Assembly (NCBI GenBank): GCA_052387855.1
Contig: JBQTIT010000065.1
Span: 1 to 12,299, forward strand
Direction of reading: 5' to 3'
DNA length: 12,299 nucleotides
Source: CAIYZT01 sp052387855
GTDB taxonomy: Bacteria; Pseudomonadota; Alphaproteobacteria; Rhodobacterales; Rhodobacteraceae
Shown here piece by piece: positions 8,148-12,299 of this stretch. The stretch's first letter is position 1. Each line of letters opens with the position of its first letter. Below the pieces are notes generated by a model. It made no database searches. It was not told the origin of the DNA and worked only from the letters and a program-made list of their open reading frames with translations. A program made the position numbers and the translations under genes.

Positions 8148-8321
8148 TCTGTCCCATCGCTGGGGCGCCCCGCGTCGCGCCGGCCGGGGGAGATGCCTGC
8201 TCGCGCGCGCCGGATCTTCTGTCGTCCGATAAAGGCGGTTGCCTGTATGAGCCTGTCTTTTTCGCCGGTTCGGGGTTCTTGAGCTGCCCCTGCGTTCTTT
8301 GACCGTCCTCATCGTCCGTAG
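8101..8321 (-). ncRNA. upsM: UpsM-like small RNA from the dcw 5' leader
   Basis: In R. sphaeroides the dcw cluster is preceded by an unusually long leader whose prematurely terminated form is the abundant stress-related sRNA UpsM, about 200 nt long. Here the equivalent region lies between a candidate promoter (8355-8328, predicted transcription start near 8321) and the terminator ending near 8101. The predicted RNA is about 215 nt and the mraZ leader about 262 nt, close to the sizes I recall for R. sphaeroides. The region lacks a convincing reading frame of its own and has GC-rich self-complementary stretches upstream of the terminator. The identity is inferred from position, length and terminator, not from sequence comparison; the 5' end is approximate. 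Confidence 0.65.
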
Positions 8322-8327
8322 GGAAAG

Positions 8328-8355
8328 GTATGACATGGGATTTAATGGGAAACAA
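8328..8355 (-). promoter_or_regulatory. Candidate promoter of the mraZ/dcw operon
   Basis: On the minus strand, a -35-like TTGTTT (8355-8350) and a -10-like TCATAC (8333-8328) are separated by 16 bases, giving a predicted start near 8321. It is supported by the lower GC content here and by its overlap with the phased MraZ-box-like pentamers. Neither hexamer matches the consensus well. Confidence 0.4.
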
Positions 8356-8370
8356 TGGAAAAATTCGGGA
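8336..8370 (+). promoter_or_regulatory. Four phased MraZ-box-like pentamers
   Basis: Read on the plus strand, pentamers TGGGA (8336-8340), TGGGA (8346-8350), TGGAA (8356-8360) and CGGGA (8366-8370) are each separated by exactly five bases, a 10-bp period of one helical turn. The E. coli MraZ site is known as TGGGN direct repeats with 5-nt spacers in the mraZ promoter. These overlap the candidate -35/-10 region, so bound MraZ would plausibly block RNA polymerase (autorepression). They read on the strand opposite the operon; I cannot confirm whether that orientation is usual. The last two boxes are degenerate. Confidence 0.7.
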
Positions 8371-8675
8371 AAGGGGCGCCATATCTTGTGCCTTGGCGCA
8401 TGCAAACGCAGCATCTAGGGGTCAAAATTGCCAAGCCGCCCCACCTCTAGCGGGATAAACAGTCACAACCGCTATATGTAGTGAACTTGCAGCGCCGTTC
8501 GCTCGGGCGGCTTTTCCCATGTCGGGTTCAAAAATGCCGGCGCCGGACGGCGGCAGGGCCCGTTTGCGGGACATATCCGAGAGTCCCCCGCCAAGGCGGC
8601 CGAATCAGCCCCGCGAAAGGGCCTATATCCCGTGAAATCCCATCCTGCGTGATTCGCCGGGCACCCTGCGCCCGA
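8371..8675. other. Non-coding region between the dcw promoter and the mrp 3' end
   Basis: No convincing gene is seen in these 305 bases. Contents: a 16-mer (8401-8416) that recurs with one change at 9941-9956; a moderately AT-rich patch around 8455-8485; a hairpin with a T-run that could terminate mrp (8530-8555); and short stems such as CCCG-TTTG-CGGG (about 8560-8571). Open frames crossing it continue antisense into mrp and lack a plausible start. I see no tRNA and no RNase P RNA hallmarks. Confidence 0.6.
8530..8555 (-). terminator. Candidate intrinsic terminator downstream of mrp
   Basis: On the minus strand, TGCCG (8555-8551) pairs with CGGCA (8539-8535), with further pairing inside after one mismatch, and is followed by TTTTT (8534-8530). 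It lies about 120 bases after the mrp stop, in the correct orientation. The stem is short and interrupted, so efficiency is uncertain. Confidence 0.4.
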
Positions 8676-9767
8676 TCAGGCCATGCCACCGGCGATCAGC
8701 CGCGCCGCCAGACGGGCATAGGCCTCGGATGCCGGGCCCTCGCCGGCGGCAATCGGCCGCCCGGCGTCACCGGCCAGCCGAACCGACAGGTCCAGCGGCA
8801 ACTCGCCCAGAAACGGCAGGTCCGCCCGCCGCGCCTCTTCGGCCACGCCGCCATGGCCGAAAAGATGCGCCTCGTGGCCGCAGTTGGGGCAGATATAGGT
8901 CGACATGTTCTCGATCAGACCCAGCACCGGCGTCTTGAGCTTGCGGAACATGTCCAGCGCCTTGCGCGCATCCATCAGCGCGACGTCCTGCGGGGTCGAG
9001 ACCACGATGGCCCCGGTCAGGTGGGTTCTTTGGCAGAGCGTGAGCTGCACATCGCCCGTCCCGGGCGGCAGATCGACGATCAGCACATCCAGCTCGCCCC
9101 AGCGCACCTGGGTCAAGAGCTGTTGCAGCGCGCCCATCAGCATCGGGCCGCGCCAGATCACCGCCTCGTCCTCGTGCAGCATCAGACCGATCGACATCAT
9201 CGTCACGCCATGTGCGACCAAGGGCTCGATCGTCTTGCCGTCCGGGCTGGCGGGGCGCTTGGTGACGCCCATCATGCGCGGCTGGCTGGGGCCGTAGATG
9301 TCGGCGTCGAGCAGGCCAACCCGCCGCCCCTGTCGGGCGAGCGCCACCGCGAGGTTCGACGAGACGGTCGACTTGCCGACCCCGCCCTTGCCCGATCCGA
9401 CCGCGATGATCCGGTCGATCCCCGCGATCCGCGCCGGCCCGCCCTGATGCGGGCTCGGATGCTGGCCGATCCTGACCCCGCCGCCCAGATTGGGCGGCGG
9501 CGCTGCCGGCTTGGCGGCCGGGCCGTGCGCGGTCAGCACGATCTGGACCGCGCCGACACCCGGCAGCGCCCGCAGGGCCGCCTCAATGCGCGCCTGATCG
9601 GCACCCAGCGCCCGCGCCTCGTCGGCCGAGCCGGCCTCGATGATGAACCGCACCGCGCCGCCATCGACGGCAAGGGCACGCACCAGATCGCGCGACACCA
9701 GCGTGCCACCCCCTGAAAGCTCGATGCCGGCAAGCACGCCGTTCACGATTTCGCGAGTGACTGTCAT
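8676..9767 (-). CDS. mrp: Mrp/ApbC family iron-sulfur cluster carrier ATPase
   Basis: Mrp/ApbC proteins (Nbp35/Ind1 relatives) are cytoplasmic P-loop NTPases that bind an Fe-S cluster at a dimer interface and pass it to apo-proteins. The 363-residue reading begins with a MIP18/DUF59-like domain (about 1-85), then a Pro/Gly-rich linker (about 86-110), then the ATPase with the deviant Walker A GSGKGGVGKST (124-134), LLDADIYGPSQP (152-163), PPGTGD (234-239) and the cluster-binding CPNC pair (C293, C296). The frame opens at 9791, but the ATG at 9767 is preferred because the conserved N-terminal domain starts there and GGA lies 8 nt upstream. It stands alone on the minus strand, divergent from the DUF1127 gene. 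The family is clear; the client proteins are unknown. Confidence 0.95.
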   Translation of the reverse strand: MTVTREIVNGVLAGIELSGGGTLVSRDLVRALAVDGGAVRFIIEAGSADEARALGADQARIEAALRALPGVGAVQIVLTAHGPAAKPAAPPPNLGGGVRIGQHPSPHQGGPARIAGIDRIIAVGSGKGGVGKSTVSSNLAVALARQGRRVGLLDADIYGPSQPRMMGVTKRPASPDGKTIEPLVAHGVTMMSIGLMLHEDEAVIWRGPMLMGALQQLLTQVRWGELDVLIVDLPPGTGDVQLTLCQRTHLTGAIVVSTPQDVALMDARKALDMFRKLKTPVLGLIENMSTYICPNCGHEAHLFGHGGVAEEARRADLPFLGELPLDLSVRLAGDAGRPIAAGEGPASEAYARLAARLIAGGMA

Positions 9768-9814
9768 CCCGATCATCCAATTTCTGCCCAATCCGCCGCT
9801 AAGTTGGGCGCTTT

Positions 9815-9843
9815 GGTGAAAAGGGCAAGGGTGGCTTTGTCAA
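9815..9843 (-). promoter_or_regulatory. Candidate mrp promoter
   Basis: On the minus strand a perfect TTGACA (9843-9838) is followed 17 bases later by TTCACC (9820-9815), a poor -10. The predicted start near 9808 would give a leader of about 40 nt before the mrp ATG at 9767. The -35 match and spacing support it; the weak -10 lowers confidence. Confidence 0.35.
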
Positions 9844-9886
9844 ATGCTCAAGAATTCGCCGAAGCGCCTGTTAATTATGAATTTTT

Positions 9887-9903
9887 CATGGCGTCCAGCC
9901 ATG
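9887..9903. promoter_or_regulatory. Operator-like inverted repeat between divergent mrp and DUF1127 genes
   Basis: CATGGC (9887-9892) and GCCATG (9898-9903) form a perfect 6-bp inverted repeat with a 5-base spacer, next to TTAATTATGAATTTTT (9871-9886), one of the most AT-rich tracts in the window. The form suits a dimeric regulator in the divergent promoter region. The protein that would bind is unknown, and a chance palindrome cannot be excluded. Confidence 0.35.
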
Positions 9904-9907
9904 ACGT

Positions 9908-9965
9908 TGCTGCATAGCGGCATTGTTGCGTTGGTCATTGTGCAGACGCAGCATCTCGCCCATCT
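9908..9965 (+). promoter_or_regulatory. Possible promoter region of the DUF1127-CcsR transcript
   Basis: Two elements sit here. TGCTGC-ATA-GCGGCA (9908-9922) is a near-perfect palindrome resembling the TGC/GCA-type sites bound by PhaR-like regulators in this group. CCCATCT (9959-9965) resembles the -10 element of heat-shock sigma RpoH promoters (CCCCATNT-like), but only TTG (9938-9940) is found at a -35-like distance. In R. sphaeroides the DUF1127-ccsR operon is driven by RpoHI/RpoHII, which makes an RpoH-type promoter a reasonable but unproven guess. The predicted start would lie near 9972. Confidence 0.25.
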
Positions 9966-10040
9966 TTGATCGAACGACAGCGCTAACGGGTTCATCAGAT
10001 CCAGAGGCCGGCTGCCACAAGAAAAGAAATGAGGCTACAA

Positions 10041-10256
10041 ATGGCATATGCAAATTCGTCCCGCGCCCTGCGCATCACCCTGGCCGACCGCCTGCAGGGG
10101 CTGTTTGCCCACCTGCGCGAGGCCAATGTCCGCCGGGCTCTCTACAACCAGACCCAGCGCGAACTTGCGGCGCTGAGCGACCGCGACCTTTCTGACCTGG
10201 GCTTTTCCCGTGCCGACATCGCCGATGTCGCGCGCCGGGCCGCCTACGGACGCTGA
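10041..10256 (+). CDS. DUF1127 (YjiS-like) small protein, probable CcaF-type
   Basis: This is a 71-residue, arginine-rich protein with the DUF1127 block LYNQTQRELAALSDRDL followed by SDLGFSRADI (34-60), where RELxxLxDRxLxDxGxSRxDI is the family pattern. Short DUF1127 proteins in alphaproteobacteria have been linked to RNA binding and sRNA handling; in R. sphaeroides the DUF1127 protein CcaF1 is encoded just upstream of the CcsR sRNAs. Here too a CcsR-like RNA begins about 70 bases after the stop, which supports the same role and a shared transcript. The ATG at 10041 is preferred over the in-frame ATG at 10029 because GAGG lies six bases before it. The window-level GC bias continues through it. 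The family call is firm; the role is inferred from family and context. Confidence 0.88.
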   Translation: MAYANSSRALRITLADRLQGLFAHLREANVRRALYNQTQRELAALSDRDLSDLGFSRADIADVARRAAYGR

Positions 10257-10277
10257 ACGCCGATTCGCGCCGCCTCC

Positions 10278-10318
10278 GCTGGGGGGCTGGCGCGATGACC
10301 GGGGCCAAGCGCCCCAGC
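10278..10318 (+). repeat. GC-rich inverted repeat between the DUF1127 gene and the CcsR-like RNA
   Basis: GCTGGGG (10278-10284) and CCCCAGC (10312-10318) form a perfect 7-bp stem enclosing a 27-base G-rich interior. No T-run follows, so it is not a standard terminator. It could be an mRNA 3' structure or a processing boundary that separates the DUF1127 message from the downstream RNA. Confidence 0.4.
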
Positions 10319-10328
10319 CGAACAAGAC

Positions 10329-10417
10329 TTTGTGCCAGGCCCTTCTCCTCCCTCGAGGCCGGGCACGAAGACTGCGGACGGCGGCACCAACCTCCTCCCT
10401 GGTGTCGTCGTCCGCAG
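10329..10417 (+). ncRNA. ccsR: CcsR ('cuckoo') family sRNA with two anti-Shine-Dalgarno-loop hairpins
   Basis: There are two adjacent stem-loops. Hairpin 1 (10329-10369) pairs TTTGTGCC and GGCC with GGCC and GGCACGAA around one A·G mismatch, and its 15-nt loop contains TCTCCTCCC. Hairpin 2 (10372-10417) has an 18-bp stem interrupted only by two G·U pairs; its 10-nt loop is A followed by CCTCCTCCC, the exact motif that names the CcsR family (conserved CCUCCUCCC motif stress-induced RNAs). The motif resembles the 16S rRNA anti-Shine-Dalgarno sequence. Position immediately after a DUF1127 gene is the known genomic context. R. sphaeroides has four tandem copies; I see only one here. It is probably processed from the DUF1127 transcript. 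Exact ends are approximate, and 5' or 3' flanks may belong to it. Confidence 0.85.
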
Positions 10418-10481
10418 CCGTCGGCCCCCCGCGGCCGCTCCCCCCCTTGCAACCGTGCCCCGCCGCGCCGATAGTCGCGCG

Positions 10482-11636
10482 ATGCGGGCCTCGCTTTTTT
10501 CCTCAGCCCTGGTGGCTGCCCTGGTCGGCTACGGCTCGACCATCGCGCTGGTGCTGGCCGCCGCCGCCGCGCTGGGCGCCAGCGACGCGCAGGCCGCGAG
10601 CTGGGTCTTTGCCATCTGCATCGCCAAGGCCATCGGTTCGGCGCTTCTGAGTTTCCGGACGCGCGTGCCCGTCGTGCTGGCCTGGTCGACGCCGGGTGCG
10701 GCGCTGATCGCGGCGAGCAGCGGCATCTCGATGCCCGAGGCGGTCGGGGCCTTTGTCGTCACCGGGCTGGCCGTGGCCGCGACGGGGCTGGTCGGACCGC
10801 TCGGGGCGCTGGTGGCGCGCATTCCCGGCACCATCGCCGCCGCCATGCTGGCCGGTGTGCTCTTGCCCTTTTGCCTCAGGGCGGCCGGCGCGGTCGAGGG
10901 GGCGCCGGCCGTGGTTCTGCCGATGGTCGCGATCTTTCTGCTGGTGCGGCTGGCCAACCCCGCGCTGGCGGTTCTGGCCGCGCTGGGGCTCGGTCTGGCG
11001 CTGGCCTTTCTGACCGGAGCTGCGGCGCTGCCGCCGCTTGGCCTGCCGGCCCCGAGGCTGGAATGGATCGTGCCCGGCTTTCGGGCCGACGTTCTTCTGG
11101 GTCTGGCCGGCCCTCTCTACCTTGTGACCATGGCCAGCCAGAACCTGCCCGGCTTTGCCACCCTTCGCGCCGCCGGATATGAGCCGCCCGTGCGCCCGGC
11201 GTTGATCGGGACCGGGCTCTTGTCAGCCGCCGCCGGGCTGTTCGGCGCGCACACGATCTCGATGGCGGCGATCACCGCCGCGATCTGCCTGGGGCCGGAC
11301 ACGCATCCCGACCCCGCCCGGCGCTGGAAGGTCGGCATCGCCTATGGGCTGGTCTGGGCCGGCCTGGGGCTGCTCAGCCCGGCGATCCTGGTGCTGCTGG
11401 CGGCCCTGCCGGCCGATCTGATGCGGGCGCTGGTGGCGCTGGCGCTGCTGGGGCCGTTGATGGGCGCGCTGGGCGCGGGATTTGCACCGGCCGAGGATCG
11501 ATTCGTCGCGGCCGTCACACTGACGGTCACCGGCTCGGGCGTGGCCATCCTTGGCGTCGGCGCGGCCTTTTGGGGGCTGGCGGCAGGGCTGGCGGTCTGG
11601 GGGCTTGAAGGCGCCGCGCGGCGCTGGCGACGGTGA
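10482..11636 (+). CDS. benE: BenE family benzoate/H+ symporter-type transporter
   Basis: BenE-type proteins are inner-membrane, proton-coupled transporters linked to benzoate uptake. The 384-residue protein is almost wholly hydrophobic, with many membrane segments, and carries family blocks WSTPGAALIAASSG (68-81), NLPGFATLRAAGY (221-233), FGAHTISMAAITAAICLGPD (254-273) and HPDPARRW (275-282). The ATG at 10482 fits the conserved N-terminus (MRASLFSSALVAALVGYG); the open frame runs upstream through the CcsR-like hairpins, which is not credible coding. No Shine-Dalgarno sequence is visible before 10482; an in-frame GTG at 10455 is the alternative. No benzoate-degradation genes are present in the window, so the real substrate is uncertain. 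It is 64 bases from the end of the sRNA and 24 bases before the first tandem repeat. Confidence 0.9.
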   Translation: MRASLFSSALVAALVGYGSTIALVLAAAAALGASDAQAASWVFAICIAKAIGSALLSFRTRVPVVLAWSTPGAALIAASSGISMPEAVGAFVVTGLAVAATGLVGPLGALVARIPGTIAAAMLAGVLLPFCLRAAGAVEGAPAVVLPMVAIFLLVRLANPALAVLAALGLGLALAFLTGAAALPPLGLPAPRLEWIVPGFRADVLLGLAGPLYLVTMASQNLPGFATLRAAGYEPPVRPALIGTGLLSAAAGLFGAHTISMAAITAAICLGPDTHPDPARRWKVGIAYGLVWAGLGLLSPAILVLLAALPADLMRALVALALLGPLMGALGAGFAPAEDRFVAAVTLTVTGSGVAILGVGAAFWGLAAGLAVWGLEGAARRWRR

Positions 11637-11660
11637 CGAACCCCGGCGAAGGGCGTGCAG

Positions 11661-11873
11661 CCTCGGTCAGGCCCGGGCGAAAAGGAAAACGCACTGCGTT
11701 TTCCCGCCCGAGTGGGAACACGTCCGGGTGACCGGTTCCGCCACACCGACAGAGGCCAGCGCCCGATCCGGCGGGTGCGGAGCGCCCGCCATGGGCGGGT
11801 CGGGCGCTGGCGACGGGCCTTTGGGGCCCTCGGCCGGGATTGCGGCATCTGTCCCACATGACCTCGGCGATAG
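11661..11873 (+). repeat. Tandem palindromic repeat, unit A
   Basis: This is the first of three tandem units with a period of 213-215 bases. The order is: lead CCTCGGTCAGG; bulged hairpin (11674-11710); GTGGGAACACGTCCGGGTGA, then CCGGTTCCGCCA (about 11712-11743), able to fold around a GTGA loop; a large palindrome (11755-11811) with near-perfect 15-nt arms starting GCCAGCGCCCGA and an inner GGCGGG/CCCGCC stem; then a GGCCTTTGGGGCCC hairpin (about 11815-11834) and the tail TGTCCCACATGACCTCGGC. It begins 24 bases after the benE stop in benE's orientation. Apparent frames are repeat by-products. Function is unknown. Confidence 0.85.
11674..11710 (+). terminator. Strong bulged hairpin 37 bases after benE, possible 3'-end structure
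   Basis: CGGGCG (11674-11679) pairs with CGCCCG (11705-11710); after an AAAA bulge on the 5' side, GGAAAACGCA (11684-11693) pairs perfectly with TGCGTTTTCC (11695-11704). Only one base remains at the apex, so a few pairs open in reality. There is no terminal T-run, so it is more likely to mark a 3' end or block exonucleases than act as a classical intrinsic terminator. Equivalent hairpins occur in the other repeat copies. Confidence 0.35.
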
Positions 11874-12088
11874 CCTCGGTCAGGCCCGGGCAAAAAGGAA
11901 AACGCACTACGCTTTTTTTCCCTTGTGGGAATGGCTCGGCACAACCGGTTCCGCCACACCGACAGAGGCCAGCGCCCGACCCGGCGGGTGCGGAGCGCCC
12001 GCCATGGGCGGGTCGGGCGCTGGCCGAGGGGCCTTTGGGGCCCTCGGCCGGGGATGGGGACAGCGGCATCGCGTGACGTCGGCTGGGG
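11874..12088 (+). repeat. Tandem palindromic repeat, unit B
   Basis: This second unit has the same order of parts as unit A. The large palindrome (11967-12025) has perfect 15-nt arms, and the GGCC-rich hairpin after it (about 12022-12049) is nearly perfect. Its first hairpin (about 11888-11922) is the most decayed of the copies: the 3' arm reads TACGCTTTTTTTCCC, and the following GTGGGAATGGCTCGGCACAA has lost the CCGG stem. The tail also diverges (GGGGATGGGGACAGCGGCAT). This suggests an older or relaxed copy. Confidence 0.83.
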
Positions 12089-12299
12089 CCTCGGTCAATT
12101 CGGGCCGGGTGGAAAAGGAAACGCATCGCGTTTCCCCACCCGTGTGGGAACGTGTCCGGGTGACCGGTTCCGCATAGACCAAAAAGGCCAGCGCCCGACC
12201 CGGCGGGTGCGGAGCGCCCGCCGGGGGCGGGGCGGGCGCTGGCCGAGGGCCTTTGGGGCCCTCGGCGGGGTTGCGGCACAGGTCCCACATGACCTCGGC
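12089..12299 (+). repeat. Tandem palindromic repeat, unit C, reaching the window edge
   Basis: The third unit has a well-formed bulged hairpin (12106-12142), with CGGGTGG/CCACCCG outer and GGAAACGC/GCGTTTCC inner stems. The GTGTGGGAACGTGTCCGGG segment, the large palindrome (12186-12244) and the GGGCCTTTGGGGCCC hairpin (about 12247-12261) follow. It is the unit most like the inverted copy at the left edge. The tail CCCACATGACCTCGGC ends at the window boundary exactly where another unit would start, so the array may continue. Confidence 0.83.

Noticed and set aside
8017..8414. Basic small open frames through the mraZ leader (upstream ORF candidates)
   Set aside because: They run in other frames into mraZ, have no clear ribosome-binding site and cross the terminator; nothing supports translation.
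8060..8675. RNase P RNA, 6S RNA or tRNA in the non-coding region
   Set aside because: None of the RNase P core sequences (such as GAGGAAAGTCC) and no tRNA-like cloverleaf were found on either strand; 6S RNA cannot be judged by eye but has no specific support.
9768..9791. Longer mrp starting at 9791
   Set aside because: The eight extra residues fall outside the conserved N-terminal domain; the ATG at 9767 has the better-spaced GGA.
10332..10481. 50-residue N-terminal extension of benE from a GTG at 10332
   Set aside because: The segment encodes the two CcsR-like hairpins; its translation is Pro/Arg-rich and unlike a BenE N-terminus.
11527..12288. Long minus-strand open frame with repeated Ala/Gly/Pro/Arg-rich segments, and similar plus-strand frames over the tandem repeats
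   Set aside because: The repeated peptide only reflects the 214-bp DNA repeat. Several frames are open because the DNA is GC-rich, the frame runs antisense into benE, and no domain is recognisable.
11661..12299. CRISPR array or transposon end
   Set aside because: The repeat units are about 214 bp with no unique spacers; no transposase, cas gene or target-site duplication is visible.

Overview
This is a high-GC alphaproteobacterial segment, most likely from a Rhodobacteraceae (Rhodobacterales) chromosome. The evidence is the strong third-position GC bias, protein sequences typical of the group, a dcw cluster starting mraZ-rsmH-ftsL-ftsI-murE-murF-mraY, and two small-RNA arrangements described in Rhodobacter: a long mraZ leader carrying an UpsM-like RNA, and a DUF1127 gene followed by a CcsR ('cuckoo') RNA.

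Layout. Positions 1-325 hold one copy of a palindrome-rich repeat. Positions 326-8059, all on the minus strand, are the start of the division and cell-wall operon, transcribed from right to left: mraZ (regulator), rsmH (16S rRNA methyltransferase), ftsL and ftsI (septal divisome), then murE, murF and mraY (cytoplasmic and first membrane steps of peptidoglycan precursor synthesis). Neighbouring genes are 42 nt or less apart and two junctions overlap. Positions 8060-8370 are the operon's long leader, with an internal intrinsic terminator, a candidate promoter and four 10-bp-phased MraZ-box-like pentamers. Positions 8371-8675 are non-coding. An Mrp/ApbC-type Fe-S carrier ATPase lies on the minus strand (8676-9767). 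A divergent intergenic region rich in symmetrical motifs (9768-10040) leads into plus-strand genes: a 71-residue DUF1127 protein, a two-hairpin RNA with anti-Shine-Dalgarno-like loops (10329-10417), and a BenE-type benzoate/H+ symporter (10482-11636). From 11661 to the right edge there are three tandem ~214-bp copies of the same repeat that occurs, inverted, at the left edge.

How it fits together. The core operon couples a transcription factor (MraZ), ribosome modification (RsmH), septal synthesis (FtsL/FtsI) and the supply of UDP-MurNAc-pentapeptide and lipid I (MurE, MurF, MraY). Its expression is probably set at the phased boxes and by premature termination in the leader. The DUF1127/CcsR pair is a stress-RNA module. 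UpsM and CcsR are described families; their placement about 2 kb apart here is a notable context. The least explained element is the edge repeat, whose hairpins vary between copies with compensating changes, as expected of a structure that matters. No mobile-element gene, tRNA, rRNA or CRISPR array was seen. Starts were chosen by eye from motifs and ribosome-binding sites; no database search was possible.
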